Assembly (NCBI RefSeq): GCF_002946835.1
Contig: NZ_CP026652.1
Coordinates: forward strand, 3,534,001-3,598,000
Direction: 5' to 3'
From: Streptomyces dengpaensis
Lineage (GTDB): Bacteria; Actinomycetota; Actinomycetes; Streptomycetales; Streptomycetaceae
Length of the DNA: 64,000 bases
Positions 18,214 to 28,347 of this stretch are shown one piece after another (within the stretch, counting starts at the first letter, position 1; each line of letters starts with the position of its first letter). Made by a program: the position numbers and the translations under genes. The notes beneath the pieces were generated by a model that had not been told where the DNA came from, did not search any database, and worked only from the letters and a program-made list of their open reading frames with translations.

Positions 18214-18726
18214 TCAGGCGTCCTTGGACTCCTCGGCGGCCTGCTCGGCCGGCTTGGCGTCCTCGACGGCCTCGGCGGCCTCGGCGGCAGCCGGAGCCGC
18301 AGCCTCGGCGTCCTTCGCGGCACGCTTCGTCGCCGCCTCGGCCTCACCGGTGGCCTGCTGGGCCACGGTCAGGGCCTCCACCAGCTCGATGACAGCCATG
18401 GGCGCGTTGTCGCCACGGCGGTTACCGATCTTGGTGATACGGGTGTAACCACCCGGGCGGTTCTCGTAGCGCGGGCCGATCTCGGTGAAGAGCGTGTGCA
18501 CGATGCTCTTGTCCGTGATCACCGAGAGCACCTGACGGCGGTTGTGAAGGTCACCCTTCTTCGCCTTGGTGATCAGACGCTCCGCGTACGGGCGCAGGCG
18601 GCGGGCCTTCGCCTCGGTGGTGGTGATGCGGCCGTGCTCGAACAGCGACTTCGCGAGGTTCGCGAGGAGCAGCTTCTCGTGCGCGGCGCTGCCGCCCAGA
18701 CGGGCACCCTTGGTGGGCTTCGGCAT
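18214..18726 (-). CDS. rplQ: 50S ribosomal protein L17
   Basis: Large-subunit protein near the exit tunnel. 170 residues: the L17 core ([46 protein letters not shown]) occupies residues 1-115, and an alanine/glutamate-rich tail of about 50 residues, typical of Streptomyces L17, completes the protein. Last gene of the infA-rpmJ-rpsM-rpsK-rpoA-rplQ cluster. Confidence 0.98.
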   Translation of the reverse strand: MPKPTKGARLGGSAAHEKLLLANLAKSLFEHGRITTTEAKARRLRPYAERLITKAKKGDLHNRRQVLSVITDKSIVHTLFTEIGPRYENRPGGYTRITKIGNRRGDNAPMAVIELVEALTVAQQATGEAEAATKRAAKDAEAAAPAAAEAAEAVEDAKPAEQAAEESKDA

Positions 18727-18890
18727 GGTGTTTCTCCTAGGTGTCTGCCCCGGCCGTATCAGGTACCGAGGTCAGTATCCGAGCGGGCGGGTTTGCCCGT
18801 CGGAGACCCGCGCCCCGTAAGGGGCGCGGGGAAATGCGCGACCAGCCACAGCGGGCCCGCAGCCAAGACCCGGTGATCGGTCCCGAGCTC

Positions 18891-19913
18891 TCAGTACTGC
18901 TCGGTCTCGACAAAACCGGCGTCGGCGTCGTCATCGGCCCCGAAAGCGTCGGCCGCGGCCGTGGGGTCGAATCCGGGCGGGCTGTCCTTCAGGGCGAGAC
19001 CCATCCCGGCCAGCTTCGCCTTGACCTCGTCGATGGACTTCGCACCGAAGTTGCGGATGTCCAGGAGGTCGGCCTCGGAGCGGGCGACGAGCTCACCCAC
19101 GGAGTGGATGCCCTCACGCTTGAGGCAGTTGTACGAGCGAACGGTGAGCTCGAGCTCCTCGATCGGCAGCGCGAGATCGGCGGCCAGGGCGGCGTCCGTG
19201 GGGGACGGGCCCATGTCGATGCCCTCGGCGTCGATGTTGAGCTCGCGGGCGAGCCCGAAGAGCTCGACCAGCGTCTTACCGGCGGAAGCCATGGCGTCAC
19301 GCGGACGCATGGCCTGCTTGGTCTCGACATCGACGATCAGCTTGTCGAAGTCGGTGCGCTGCTCGACACGCGTGGCCTCGACCTTGTACGTGACCTTCAG
19401 AACCGGCGAGTAGATGGAGTCGACCGGGATACGGCCGATCTCCTGGCCCACCTGCTTGTTCTGCACGGCGGAGACGTAACCGCGACCGCGCTCGACGGTC
19501 AGCTCCATCTCCAGCTTGCCCTTGCCGTTGAGCGTGGCGAGGACGAGGTCGGGGTTGTGCACCTCGACACCGGCCGGCGGCGCGATGTCAGCGGCGGTGA
19601 CCAGACCCGGCCCCTGCTTGCGCAGGTACATCACGACAGGCTCGTCGTGCTCCGAGGAGACAACCAGCTGCTTGATGTTGAGGATCAGGTCGGTGACGTC
19701 CTCCTTGACGCCCGGCACGGTGGTGAACTCGTGCAGGACACCGTCGATGCGGATGCTGGTGACAGCAGCGCCGGGGATCGAGGAGAGGAGGGTACGACGC
19801 AGGGAGTTGCCGAGGGTGTAGCCGAAGCCCGGCTCCAGCGGCTCGATCACGAACCGGGAGCGGAACTCGTCGACGACCTCTTCGGTCAACGAGGGACGCT
19901 GAGCAATCAGCAT
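18891..19913 (-). CDS. rpoA: DNA-directed RNA polymerase subunit alpha
   Basis: 340 residues. The N-terminal dimerisation domain ([40 protein letters not shown]) is joined by a linker to the C-terminal domain, which binds upstream promoter DNA and activators ([38 protein letters not shown]). The C-terminus is acidic ([16 protein letters not shown]). It is preceded by rpsK across 139 bp and followed by rplQ across 164 bp. Confidence 0.99.
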   Translation of the reverse strand: MLIAQRPSLTEEVVDEFRSRFVIEPLEPGFGYTLGNSLRRTLLSSIPGAAVTSIRIDGVLHEFTTVPGVKEDVTDLILNIKQLVVSSEHDEPVVMYLRKQGPGLVTAADIAPPAGVEVHNPDLVLATLNGKGKLEMELTVERGRGYVSAVQNKQVGQEIGRIPVDSIYSPVLKVTYKVEATRVEQRTDFDKLIVDVETKQAMRPRDAMASAGKTLVELFGLARELNIDAEGIDMGPSPTDAALAADLALPIEELELTVRSYNCLKREGIHSVGELVARSEADLLDIRNFGAKSIDEVKAKLAGMGLALKDSPPGFDPTAAADAFGADDDADAGFVETEQY

Positions 19914-20052
19914 GTTGCGATCCTTCAGTCAGGGGCGCCCGCTATTTGACGCCCTGCTCACCGGGCGGTAGCCCGATGTTGTTACTCCTGCAAGGGTACG
20001 GGCGGCACGCCTCCGAGGAGACGTACCGCCCGAAACCTAAGACAACCGTGCG

Positions 20053-20457
20053 TCAGACGCGGCGGCGCTTGGGCGGACGGCAGCCGTTGTGCGGGGTCGG
20101 GGTGACGTCCTGGATGGAGCCGACCTCGAGACCGGTCGCCTGGAGCGAACGGATGGCGGTCTCACGACCGGAACCCGGGCCCTTGACGAAGACGTCGACC
20201 TTGCGCATGCCGTGCTCCTGGGCGCGGCGGGCAGCCGACTCGGCGGCCATCTGCGCGGCGAACGGCGTGGACTTCCGGGAGCCCTTGAAGCCGACGTGGC
20301 CGGCGGATGCCCAGGAGATCACGTTGCCCGACGGGTCCGTGATGGAGACGATCGTGTTGTTGAACGTGCTCTTGATGTGCGCGTGGCCGTGAGCGACGTT
20401 CTTCTTTTCCTTGCGGCGCACCTTCTTGGCAGCGCCCTGACGACCCTTGGGGGGCAT
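20053..20457 (-). CDS. rpsK: 30S ribosomal protein S11
   Basis: Platform protein of the small subunit, 134 residues from ATG at 20457 ([20 protein letters not shown]). Blocks are [30 protein letters not shown] and the conserved C-terminus [17 protein letters not shown]. It lies 97 bp after rpsM. Confidence 0.99.
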   Translation of the reverse strand: MPPKGRQGAAKKVRRKEKKNVAHGHAHIKSTFNNTIVSITDPSGNVISWASAGHVGFKGSRKSTPFAAQMAAESAARRAQEHGMRKVDVFVKGPGSGRETAIRSLQATGLEVGSIQDVTPTPHNGCRPPKRRRV

Positions 20458-20554
20458 CTATTACTCCTACGGGGAGGTGGTCGGTCCTACAGCGAAGACC
20501 GCTGGTATGCGGTGTTCCGGGACGAACCGGGAATTCCGCAGCGTCCGCTGAGGA

Positions 20555-20935
20555 CTACTTCTTGCCCGGCTTCTTCTTACCGGCGATGGCGCGACGCGGG
20601 CCCTTGCGGGTACGAGCGTTCGTGCTGGTGCGCTGACCGTGGACGGGCAGGCCACGACGGTGGCGAATCCCCTGGTAGCAGTTGATCTCGATCTTGCGGC
20701 GAATATCGCCCTGGATCTCGCGACGGAGGTCGCCCTCGGTCTTCAGGTTGGCGTCCACGTACTCGCGGATCTTGACCAGCTCCTCCTCGGAGAGGTCGCG
20801 AACGCGGGTGTTCGGGTTCACACCGGTCTCGGCCAGCGTCTGCTGGGAAAGGGTCCGGCCGATGCCGAACACGTAGGTCAGGGCGACCTCCACACGCTTT
20901 TCGCGCGGGATGTCAACACCGGAAACGCGTGCCAT
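20555..20935 (-). CDS. rpsM: 30S ribosomal protein S13
   Basis: Head protein of the small subunit contacting P-site tRNA. 126 residues ([20 protein letters not shown]), with [34 protein letters not shown] and a lysine-rich tail ([11 protein letters not shown]). Preceded by rpmJ across 185 bp. Confidence 0.99.
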   Translation of the reverse strand: MARVSGVDIPREKRVEVALTYVFGIGRTLSQQTLAETGVNPNTRVRDLSEEELVKIREYVDANLKTEGDLRREIQGDIRRKIEINCYQGIRHRRGLPVHGQRTSTNARTRKGPRRAIAGKKKPGKK

Positions 20936-21120
20936 TCAATGGCTCCAGTTGTCGTTCGGAGGTCTTCCGCAGAACCGATTCCCAGCCGCCGTACGAGGTA
21001 CGTTCTGGGTCCCCGGCCTCCGACCGGGGGTATCGGGCGATCATTCGCCCGGGTTCTGCGTATGAACATGTATTGCTTGCGTCGCGCGAAGTTCTGCGGA
21101 TGCAGAGGTTCGGTCGTGCG

Positions 21121-21234
21121 TCAGCCCTGGCGCTGCTTGTGGCGCGGGTTATCGCAGATGACCATGACCCGACCGTGACGGCGGATCACCCTGCACTTGT
21201 CGCAGATCTTCTTGACGCTCGGCTTGACCTTCAT
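21121..21234 (-). CDS. rpmJ: 50S ribosomal protein L36, zinc-binding type
   Basis: 37 residues: [20 protein letters not shown] continuing to NPRHKQRQG. Cys11, Cys14, Cys27 and His32 form the zinc-ribbon (C+) pattern. Streptomyces genomes commonly carry a second, cysteine-free copy elsewhere for zinc starvation; this is the housekeeping copy. Located between infA and rpsM, as usual in actinobacteria. Confidence 0.97.
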   Translation of the reverse strand: MKVKPSVKKICDKCRVIRRHGRVMVICDNPRHKQRQG

Positions 21235-21304
21235 TAGGTGAGGTTCTCCGGGTCAGTGCCACCCCCCGCGTCCCGGAACCGGGAGCACGGAGTAAAGGCA
21301 AGAT

Positions 21305-21526
21305 CTACTTGTAGCGGTAGACGATCCGGCCACGCGTCAGGTCGTACGGAGACAGCTCCACCACGACCCGGTCGTCAGGGAGGATGCGGATGTAGTGCAT
21401 ACGCATCTTGCCACTGATGTGTGCCAGGACCTGGTGGCCGTTCTGGAGCTCGACCTTGAACATGGCGTTCGGCAGAGACTCGACGACAGTGCCCTCGATC
21501 TCGATGGCACCTTGCTTCTTGGCCAC
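21305..21526 (-). CDS. infA: translation initiation factor IF-1
   Basis: OB-fold factor binding the 30S A site during initiation. 73 residues from GTG at 21526 ([20 protein letters not shown]), ending [11 protein letters not shown]. The longer open frame upstream is rejected because IF-1 is always about 72 residues. It leads the infA-rpmJ-rpsM cluster and lies 141 bp after map. Confidence 0.98.
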   Translation of the reverse strand: MAKKQGAIEIEGTVVESLPNAMFKVELQNGHQVLAHISGKMRMHYIRILPDDRVVVELSPYDLTRGRIVYRYK

Positions 21527-21667
21527 GCTTTGCCCTTCGAATCGACTACCTTGATCGACTCCGTACGAGCGCATGCAGGCATGCGGGTGCACGAGAGCCG
21601 ACGAGTCAGTCTACGTCAGGGCCCTCGGAAAGACGAATCGAGAGAGAATGCCCTGCTCTGCAGATCA

Positions 21668-22504
21668 TTAAGCCAGCGGGTCCGGAGCCGCGGTAATCCC
21701 GTACGCGGCCAGCTTGGCCTTGCCGCCATCGGGAGCCGTCAGCACCAGGGGCCCGTCCTCCGTCAGGGCGACGGAGTGCTCCCAGTGCGAGGACCACGTG
21801 CCGTCGATCGTCACAACGGTCCAGTCGTCCTGGAGGACCTCGGTCTTCGGTGTGCCCAAGGACACCATCGGCTCGATGGCGAGGCAGAACCCGGGGACCA
21901 GCTTCGGCCCCTTGCCCCGCTTCCGCTCGACGTAGTTCAGCAGGTGCGGGTCCATGTGCATCTCGGTCCCGATGCCGTGGCCGCCGTAGTCCTCGATGAT
22001 CCCGTACCGCCCGCCGCCGACCTTCGGCTGCCGACGGATGTAGGTCTCAATGGCGCGCGACACATCCACGAGCCGATTTCCCTGCTTCATAGCGGCGATA
22101 CCGGCCCACATCGACTCCTCGGTCACCCGGGACAGCTCAACGAGCTCCGGAGCGTGACCGCCGCCCACGAACGCGGTGTACGCGGCGTCCCCATGCCAGC
22201 CGTCCACGATCGCACCGGCATCGATCGAGATGATGTCCCCGTCCTTCAGAACGGTCTTCTCATCCGGAATCCCGTGGACAACAACCTCGTTCGCCGAGGT
22301 GCAGATCGTGGCGGGGAACCCCCCGTACCCGAGGAAGTTCGGCTTCGCCCCGTGCTCGGCGAGCACCTTCCGCGCGACCTCGTCGAGATCCTTGGTGCTG
22401 GCACCGGGCACGGCGGCCTCACGCGTGGCCGCATGAATGGCGGCGACGACCAGCCCCGCCTCACGCATCTTGGCGATCTGCTCGCGGGTCTTGATCTGCA
22501 CCAT
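21668..22504 (-). CDS. map: methionine aminopeptidase, type I
   Basis: Removes the initiator methionine. 278 residues from ATG at 22504 (MVQIKTREQIAKMREAGLVV). The five metal ligands are visible: Asp in ISIDAGAIVDG, Asp in HGDAAYTAF, His in GGHGIGTEMH, Glu in LAIEPMVSLG and Glu in HSVALTEDG. No N-terminal zinc-finger extension. It lies between adk and infA but is separated from adk by a 562-bp hairpin-rich region, so a separate promoter is likely. Confidence 0.97.
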   Translation of the reverse strand: MVQIKTREQIAKMREAGLVVAAIHAATREAAVPGASTKDLDEVARKVLAEHGAKPNFLGYGGFPATICTSANEVVVHGIPDEKTVLKDGDIISIDAGAIVDGWHGDAAYTAFVGGGHAPELVELSRVTEESMWAGIAAMKQGNRLVDVSRAIETYIRRQPKVGGGRYGIIEDYGGHGIGTEMHMDPHLLNYVERKRGKGPKLVPGFCLAIEPMVSLGTPKTEVLQDDWTVVTIDGTWSSHWEHSVALTEDGPLVLTAPDGGKAKLAAYGITAAPDPLA

Positions 22505-23066
22505 GGAACTGCGGCCTTTCTGGACCGGGAGACGAAGGACAACGTCAACGATACGGGGACCGACCCGCCTCCACGTACGCCAGCACAACCCGCAGCCCCC
22601 GACCCACCGCAGGCAGGACGCCTTTCGCCCCCGCCGCCCCTACCCTCCCCCACTCTCGGCTTCTCCCCCAGTGCCTTAAGGGCCTGGGAGGTACCCCCAA
22701 GCGGGGGGACCCCCATCGTCCCTGGGGGCTGCCGCCCCCAGACCACCGCATCGGCCTGAACGGCCTCGTCCTCAAACGCCGGACGGGCTAAAAGATCTCC
22801 AGCGCCGGACGGGCTGGGGGTGGTGCACCCGCAGTCGCCAGCGCACGGAAGGGGCCGTGCCGTGCCGGTACATCACATGCCCGTCGCCTACGCCCGGATC
22901 TGGAAACGTCTCCCTACAGGCCAACGTCTGATCCACCGGCGACGGGCGGATGTACCGGCACGGCACGGCCCCGACCCACCACCCACCCCCGGAATGCGGA
23001 CCGGCACCGCCTACGACGTAGACGGTGCCGGTCCGACGCGCCAAAACGCGCCCCCGCAAGAAAAAA
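22505..23066. repeat. map-adk intergenic region with interspersed repeats and long hairpins
   Basis: No gene is visible in these 562 bp. At 22638-22712 lies an inverted near-copy of the element at 18031-18112. At 22763-22787 is the Streptomyces-type repeat ctcgtcctcaaacgccggac, the inverse of the one at 2036-2085, followed by a second partial cgccggacgggct. At 22851-22888 and 22938-22972 are arms of a long hairpin that differ only by a small indel. At 22997-23009 and 23023-23035 are 13-bp perfect arms (cggaccggcaccg). Confidence 0.85.
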
Positions 23067-23720
23067 TCACGCGTCGCGCGACAACGCCTCCATCGCCCGC
23101 CCCGTAACCTCAGACACCTGACCAAGCGCAGAGATCGTCACGACAAGCCCCTGAGCCTTGTAGTAGTCGATGATCGGCTCGGTCTGCGTGTGGTACACCT
23201 CAAGGCGCTTACGGACGGTCTCCTCGGAGTCGTCATCCCGCTGGTACAGCTCGCCACCGCAGACGTCACAAACGCCTTCCCGCTTCGGCTGCTTGTACGC
23301 GACATGGAAGACATGCGCCGAGTCGTTACGGCAGATCCGGCGGCCGGCGATGCGCTTGACCACTTCGTCCTCGGGAACCTCCAGGTCGAGCACCGCGTCC
23401 AGCTTCATGCTCTCGACCTTGAGCATCTCGTCCAGCGCCTCGGCCTGCGACACATTGCGCGGGAAGCCGTCGAGCAGGAAGCCGTTCTCCGCGTCGGGCT
23501 GCTCCATGCGGTCCTTGGCCATCGCGATGGTGACCTCGTCCGGAACCAGCTCGCCCTTGTCCATGAAGGACTTCGCCAGTTTGCCGAGCTCCGTCTGCTG
23601 GCTGATGTTGGCGCGGAACAGGTCGCCCGTGGAGATGTGCGGGATCGACAGGTTCTTGGCGAGGAACGCAGCCTGCGTTCCCTTGCCGGCACCGGGCGGC
23701 CCGACGAGGACGATTCGCAT
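23067..23720 (-). CDS. adk: adenylate kinase
   Basis: Interconverts ATP plus AMP and two ADP. 217 residues from ATG at 23720 (MRIVLVGPPGAGKGTQAAFL): P-loop GPPGAGKGTQ, NMP-binding region LFRANISQQTELG, the DGFPRNVSQAEALDE block and a long LID whose ICRND...CDVC cysteines suggest a zinc-type LID. The start overlaps the secY stop (TGATG), so the two are translationally coupled. Confidence 0.98.
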   Translation of the reverse strand: MRIVLVGPPGAGKGTQAAFLAKNLSIPHISTGDLFRANISQQTELGKLAKSFMDKGELVPDEVTIAMAKDRMEQPDAENGFLLDGFPRNVSQAEALDEMLKVESMKLDAVLDLEVPEDEVVKRIAGRRICRNDSAHVFHVAYKQPKREGVCDVCGGELYQRDDDSEETVRKRLEVYHTQTEPIIDYYKAQGLVVTISALGQVSEVTGRAMEALSRDA

Positions 23721-25033
23721 CAGCGGAGGAACCCTTCGTAATTGCGCTGCTGGAGCTGGCTCTCGATCTGCTTCACCGTCTCCAGACCAACACCCACGAT
23801 GATCAGGATGCTGGTGCCACCGAACGGGAAGTTCTGGTTTGCCCCGAAACCAACCAACGCCATCGTTGGCACAAGAGCGATCAGACCCAGATACAGCGAA
23901 CCCGGCCAGGTGATCCGGTTGAGCACGTAGCTCAGGTACTCAGCGGTCGGTCGGCCAGCCCGGATGCCCGGGATGAAGCCACCATACTTCTTCATGTTGT
24001 CCGCGACTTCCTCGGGGTTGAACGAGATAGCCACGTAGAAGAACGCGAAGAAAACGATCAGCACGAAGTACACGCTGATGTAAATGGGGTGATCACCCTT
24101 GGTCAGGTTCTGCGTGATCCAGGTCTTCCAGGCGGAGTCACCGCTGGAGAACTGGGCGACCAGCGCCGGGATGTAGAGCAGCGACGAGGCGAAGATCACA
24201 GGGATGATGCCCGCCTGGTTGACCTTCAGCGGGATGTACGTCGACGTACCGCCGTACGACCGGCGGCCGATCATGCGCTTCGCGTACTGGACCGGGATGC
24301 GGCGCTGGGCCTGCTCGACGAAGACCACCAGACCGACCATGACCAGACCGACGGCGATGACGGTGCCGAACTCGATCCAGCCGTCGGCCAGGGAGCCCTG
24401 CTCCTTGATGGCCCACAGCGCGGACGGGAAGGTCGCGGCGATCGAGATGAACATCAGGATCGACATGCCGTTGCCGATGCCGCGGTCGGTGATGAGCTCA
24501 CCGAGCCACATGACGACGGCCGTACCGGCGGTCATGGTGACGACCATCGTGATGGTGACGAAGATCGACTGGTCGGGCACGATCTCGGTGGCCACCTGGC
24601 AGCCGCTGAACAGGGCGCCGCTGCGCGCGGTCGCGACGAGACCCGTGCCCTGGAGGATGGCGAGGGCCACCGTCAGGTAACGGGTGTACTGCGTGATCTT
24701 CGCGGTGCCGGCCTGGCCCTCCTTCTTGAGGGCTTCGAGGCGTGGGATCACCACCGTCAGCAGCTGCAGAATGATGCTCGCCGTGATGTAGGGCATGATG
24801 CCGAGCGCGAAGATCGTGATCTGCAGCAGCGCGCCACCACTGAACATGTTGACCAGACCGAACAGACCCTGGTTGCCCTTGGCGATGTCGATACAGGTCT
24901 GCACGTTCCGGTAGTCGACGCCGGGGATCGGAATGTGGGTACCGACCCGGTAGACCACGATGATGCCGAGCGTGAAGAGCAGCTTCTTGCGCAGGTCGGG
25001 CGTCTTGAACGCCCGGGCGAACGCGGTGAGCAC
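23720..25033 (-). CDS. secY: preprotein translocase subunit SecY
   Basis: Central channel of the Sec translocon. 437 residues from GTG at 25033 (VLTAFARAFKTPDLRKKLLF) with ten hydrophobic segments and the signatures GVDYRNV, MFSGGALLQITIFALGIMPY, RIPVQYAKRM and NPEEVADNMKKYGGFIPGIR. It is separated from rplO by a 275-bp spacer with a strong hairpin and a candidate promoter, and is coupled to adk downstream. Confidence 0.98.
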   Translation of the reverse strand: MLTAFARAFKTPDLRKKLLFTLGIIVVYRVGTHIPIPGVDYRNVQTCIDIAKGNQGLFGLVNMFSGGALLQITIFALGIMPYITASIILQLLTVVIPRLEALKKEGQAGTAKITQYTRYLTVALAILQGTGLVATARSGALFSGCQVATEIVPDQSIFVTITMVVTMTAGTAVVMWLGELITDRGIGNGMSILMFISIAATFPSALWAIKEQGSLADGWIEFGTVIAVGLVMVGLVVFVEQAQRRIPVQYAKRMIGRRSYGGTSTYIPLKVNQAGIIPVIFASSLLYIPALVAQFSSGDSAWKTWITQNLTKGDHPIYISVYFVLIVFFAFFYVAISFNPEEVADNMKKYGGFIPGIRAGRPTAEYLSYVLNRITWPGSLYLGLIALVPTMALVGFGANQNFPFGGTSILIIVGVGLETVKQIESQLQQRNYEGFLR

Positions 25034-25089
25034 GGTGCCTCCTGCGACCCCCGCGCAACTGCGTCAGAGGTGACGGTCTTGAGGTTCGA

Positions 25090-25118
25090 CGGATAACTGA
25101 CAGCTATCCAACAGTCAA
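25090..25118 (-). promoter_or_regulatory. candidate secY-adk promoter
   Basis: On the minus strand TTGACT (complement of 25113-25118) and TATCCG (complement of 25090-25095) are 17 bp apart, about 57 bp upstream of the secY GTG and downstream of the rplO terminator hairpin. The -35 is good and the -10 is moderate. Confidence 0.45.
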
Positions 25119-25239
25119 AGACCGTCCGGAGTTCCCTGAGGCCCACCGGACGACCACGGGGCGCGAGCCCCATATATCTCTAGTACTGCGGACAGTGCAG
25201 GCCACCTTACCGGCGACACTGCCCACCTTGGAACGACCA

Positions 25240-25273
25240 ACCGGGGATGCCCCTTTTGTGGGGCATCCCCGGT
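25240..25273 (-). terminator. rplO-secY hairpin terminator
   Basis: 14-bp perfect arms accggggatgcccc (25240-25253) and ggggcatccccggt (25260-25273) with a six-base loop, 36 bp after the rplO stop. It probably ends the spc operon ahead of secY, or attenuates read-through. Confidence 0.8.
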
Positions 25274-25308
25274 CGGGATCGCTCAAGTCATCGAGACGCC
25301 TGGTGAAA

Positions 25309-25764
25309 TCAGACGAGCTCGGTGACGGTACCGCCGGCGGCGGTGATCTTCTCCTTGGCGGAGCCGGAGACGGCGTCGACCGTCACCTGCAGCGCCACGG
25401 AGATCTCGCCCTGGCCGAGGACCTTGACGAGGCTGTTCTTGCGAACGGCACCCTTGGCGACGAGCCCCTCGACGGTGACCTCGCCACCCTCCGGGTACAG
25501 CGCGGCCAGCTTGTCGAGGTTCACGACCTGGAACTCGGTCTTGAACGGGTTCTTGAAGCCCTTCAGCTTCGGGAGACGCATGTGGAGGGGCATCTGCCCA
25601 CCCTCGAAGCGCTCCGGAACCTGGTAGCGGGCCTTCGTGCCCTTGGTACCACGACCGGCCGTCTTACCCTTCGACGCCTCACCACGACCCACACGGGTCT
25701 TGGCGGTCTTGGCGCCCGGGGCGGGACGGAGGTTGTGGATCTTCAGCGGGTTGTTCTCCGCCAT
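25309..25764 (-). CDS. rplO: 50S ribosomal protein L15
   Basis: 151 residues ([20 protein letters not shown]). The N-terminal glycine-rich extension ([20 protein letters not shown]) and [19 protein letters not shown] identify L15. Last gene of the spc-type cluster, directly following rpmD. Confidence 0.98.
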   Translation of the reverse strand: MAENNPLKIHNLRPAPGAKTAKTRVGRGEASKGKTAGRGTKGTKARYQVPERFEGGQMPLHMRLPKLKGFKNPFKTEFQVVNLDKLAALYPEGGEVTVEGLVAKGAVRKNSLVKVLGQGEISVALQVTVDAVSGSAKEKITAAGGTVTELV

Positions 25765-25766
25765 GA

Positions 25767-25949
25767 TCAGTCGACCTCCTCGACCGTCACGAGGTGGCGG
25801 ACGGTGTGCACCATGCCGCGGAACTCGGGGCGGTCCTCCTTGACGACCACGTCGTTGACCCGCTTGAGGCCAAGCGAACGCAGGGTGTCACGGTGGTTCT
25901 GCTTGCTGCCGATGTACGACTTGACCTGCGTGATCTTGAGCTGAGCCAT
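25767..25949 (-). CDS. rpmD: 50S ribosomal protein L30
   Basis: 60 residues ([20 protein letters not shown], then VTVEEVD). The ATG at 25949 overlaps the rpsE stop (TAATG). The longer open frame upstream is the overlap with rpsE in another frame. Confidence 0.97.
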   Translation of the reverse strand: MAQLKITQVKSYIGSKQNHRDTLRSLGLKRVNDVVVKEDRPEFRGMVHTVRHLVTVEEVD

Positions 25950-26554
25950 TACGCACCAGCCCCGGCACGCGCACGCAGCAGAGCCGCGGGGGCGACGTCC
26001 TCGAGCGGCAGACCGCGGCGGGCCGCGATCTCCTCGGGACGCTGCAGGCCCTTGAGGGCCTCCACGGTCGCGTGCACGATGTTGATCGCGTTGTCGGAGC
26101 CCAGGGACTTCGACAGGATGTCGTGAACGCCCGCGCACTCGAGCACGGCACGCACCGGGCCACCGGCGATAACACCGGTACCGGGGGAAGCCGGCTTGAG
26201 CAGGACGACGCCCGCGGCCTTCTCACCCTGGATGGGGTGAGGGATGGTGCCCTGGATACGGGGGACCTTGAAGAAGTGCTTCTTGGCCTCCTCAACACCC
26301 TTGGCGATGGCGGCCGGCACCTCCTTGGCCTTGCCGTAACCGACACCCACGGTGCCGTCACCGTCGCCCACTACGACGAGCGCAGTGAAGCTGAAGCGAC
26401 GACCACCCTTCACAACCTTGGCGACGCGGTTGATCGCGACAACGCGCTCAACGTACGCGGTCTTCTCGGCGGCAGCTGCGCCGCCGTCACGGCCCTTCCG
26501 GTCCCGCCGCTCGCCGCCACCGGCACCGCCACCGCGGCGCTGGGGTCCAGCCAT
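25949..26554 (-). CDS. rpsE: 30S ribosomal protein S5
   Basis: 201 residues. A Gly/Arg-rich N-terminus ([20 protein letters not shown]) precedes the double-stranded RNA-binding domain ([20 protein letters not shown]) and the C-terminal domain ([20 protein letters not shown]). Ends RARAGAGA. Coupled to rpmD. Confidence 0.98.
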   Translation of the reverse strand: MAGPQRRGGGAGGGERRDRKGRDGGAAAAEKTAYVERVVAINRVAKVVKGGRRFSFTALVVVGDGDGTVGVGYGKAKEVPAAIAKGVEEAKKHFFKVPRIQGTIPHPIQGEKAAGVVLLKPASPGTGVIAGGPVRAVLECAGVHDILSKSLGSDNAINIVHATVEALKGLQRPEEIAARRGLPLEDVAPAALLRARAGAGA

Positions 26555-26595
26555 TGGAATTACCTCTCTCTGTTTCCGCTAGCTACGGAACCGAC

Positions 26596-26979
26596 TCAGA
26601 ACTTGAGTCCGGCTTCGCGGGCGGCGTCCGCCAGGGCGGCGATGCGCCCGGCGTACTGGTTTCCACCACGGTCGAATACGACAGCCTCGACACCGGCAGC
26701 CTTGGCGCGCTCGGCAACCAGGGCGCCGACCGACTTCGCCTGCGCGGACTTGTCGCCCTCGCCACCGCGGATCGTGGTGTCCAGGGTCGACGCCGACGCC
26801 AGGGTGTGACCCTTGATGTCGTCGATGACCTGGGCCACGATGTGGCGGTTCGAACGCGTCACGACCAGGCGCGGACGCTCAGCCGTACCCGAGATGTGCT
26901 TACGGATCCGGATGTGACGACGCTTGATGGCAGCACGCTTGTAAGCGTCGCCCTTAGCAATCTTGACACCGTATGCCAT
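26596..26979 (-). CDS. rplR: 50S ribosomal protein L18
   Basis: 5S rRNA-binding protein, 127 residues ([20 protein letters not shown]). [18 protein letters not shown] and [20 protein letters not shown] are family blocks. Lies 3 bp after rplF. Confidence 0.98.
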   Translation of the reverse strand: MAYGVKIAKGDAYKRAAIKRRHIRIRKHISGTAERPRLVVTRSNRHIVAQVIDDIKGHTLASASTLDTTIRGGEGDKSAQAKSVGALVAERAKAAGVEAVVFDRGGNQYAGRIAALADAAREAGLKF

Positions 26980-26982
26980 GGC

Positions 26983-27522
26983 TTACTTACCCGCCTTTCC
27001 GACCTTGCGGCGGATGACTTCGCCTTCGTACTTGACGCCCTTGGCCTTGTACGGGTCGGGCTTGCGCAGCTTGCGGATGTTGGCCGCAACCTCGCCGACC
27101 TTCTGCTTGTCGATGCCCTCGACCGAGAACCGCGTCGGGTTCTCGACCTTGAAGGAGATCCCCTCGGGGGCCTCGACAGTGATCGAGTGGCTGTAGCCGA
27201 GCGAGAACTCCAGGTTGGAGCCCTTCGCCAGGACGCGGTAACCGACACCGCTGATCTCGAGCTTCTTCACGTAACCCTGGGTCACGCCGGTGATCATGTT
27301 CGCCACCAGCGTGCGGGACAGGCCGTGGAGGGCCTTGTTCTGACGCTCGTCGTTCGGGCGGGTGACGTTCAGCACGCCGTCCTCGCCCTTAGCGATCTCG
27401 ATCGGCGCCGCGATGGTGTGGGAGAGGGTGCCCTTGGGGCCCTTCACCTGGACCGTACGGCCGTCGATGGTGACGTCCACGCCGGCGGGAACCGTGATGG
27501 GGAGCTTGCCAATACGCGACAT
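26983..27522 (-). CDS. rplF: 50S ribosomal protein L6
   Basis: 179 residues ([20 protein letters not shown]) with two L6 repeats and the C-terminal signature [20 protein letters not shown]. Placed between rpsH and rplR as in other bacteria. Confidence 0.98.
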   Translation of the reverse strand: MSRIGKLPITVPAGVDVTIDGRTVQVKGPKGTLSHTIAAPIEIAKGEDGVLNVTRPNDERQNKALHGLSRTLVANMITGVTQGYVKKLEISGVGYRVLAKGSNLEFSLGYSHSITVEAPEGISFKVENPTRFSVEGIDKQKVGEVAANIRKLRKPDPYKAKGVKYEGEVIRRKVGKAGK

Positions 27523-27546
27523 AGCTGTTTCCTCCGTTCCCTTCCG

Positions 27547-27945
27547 TTACCAGACGTAGGCGAGAACTTCTCCGCCTACGCCCTTCTTGCCGGCCTGCTT
27601 GTCGGTGAGGAGCCCGTGGGACGTGGAGATGATCGCCACGCCGAGGCCGCCGAGCACCTTCGGCAGGTTGGTGGACTTCGCGTAAACCCGGAGACCGGGC
27701 TTGGAGATCCGCTTGATGCCCGCGATGGAGCGCTCACGGTTCGGGCCGAACTTCAGCTCGAGGACGAGGTTCTTGCCGACCTCGGCGTCCTCGACCTTCC
27801 AGCCCGTGATGAAGCCCTCCTGCTGGAGGATCTCCGCGATGTGCGACTTGATCTTGCTGTGCGGCATCGACACCGAGTCGTGGTATGCCGAGTTCGCGTT
27901 ACGCAGACGCGTAAGCATGTCTGCGATCGGATCAGTCATGGTCAT
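27547..27945 (-). CDS. rpsH: 30S ribosomal protein S8
   Basis: 132 residues ([20 protein letters not shown]), ending [10 protein letters not shown] with the conserved [12 protein letters not shown] block. The second ATG (two codons in) could also be used. In E. coli S8 represses the spc operon by binding mRNA; whether this holds here cannot be seen. A 211-bp gap separates it from rpsN. Confidence 0.98.
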   Translation of the reverse strand: MTMTDPIADMLTRLRNANSAYHDSVSMPHSKIKSHIAEILQQEGFITGWKVEDAEVGKNLVLELKFGPNRERSIAGIKRISKPGLRVYAKSTNLPKVLGGLGVAIISTSHGLLTDKQAGKKGVGGEVLAYVW

Positions 27946-28156
27946 GAATTGGCCTTCGGCCTCTCTCGCCGGGGTTTCCTGTATGCGCCATCCCTCTCCC
28001 CACTCATGGGCGGGACGGGTGCGGCGCGGGGACCTACGGCGTAGTAAGTCGTACGGGCGTCCAGGCGCCCAACCCTCCCAGCCTAAGCCATGGAGGGGTG
28101 GGCACCTGACCGAGCCCTTTACTTACCGAGAGCTTCCGGAACCCCGAAGTACGGGA

Positions 28157-28342
28157 TTACCAGGAGCTCTTGGTCACGCCCGGCAGCTCGCCACGGTGAG
28201 CCATCTCACGAAGGCACACGCGGCACAGGCCGAACTTGCGGTACACGGAGTGCGGACGGCCGCAGCGCTGGCAGCGGGTGTACGCACGCACACCGAACTT
28301 GGGCTTACGAGCAGCCTTGGCAACAAGAGCCTTCTTCGCCAT
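28157..28342 (-). CDS. rpsN: 30S ribosomal protein S14, zinc-binding type
   Basis: 61 residues ([20 protein letters not shown]). [20 protein letters not shown] gives the CxxC...CxxC zinc-ribbon of the short S14Z form, ending LPGVTKSSW. The cysteine-free long form would be encoded elsewhere. Lies 5 bp after rplE. Confidence 0.98.
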   Translation of the reverse strand: MAKKALVAKAARKPKFGVRAYTRCQRCGRPHSVYRKFGLCRVCLREMAHRGELPGVTKSSW

Positions 28343-28347
28343 CTCGC

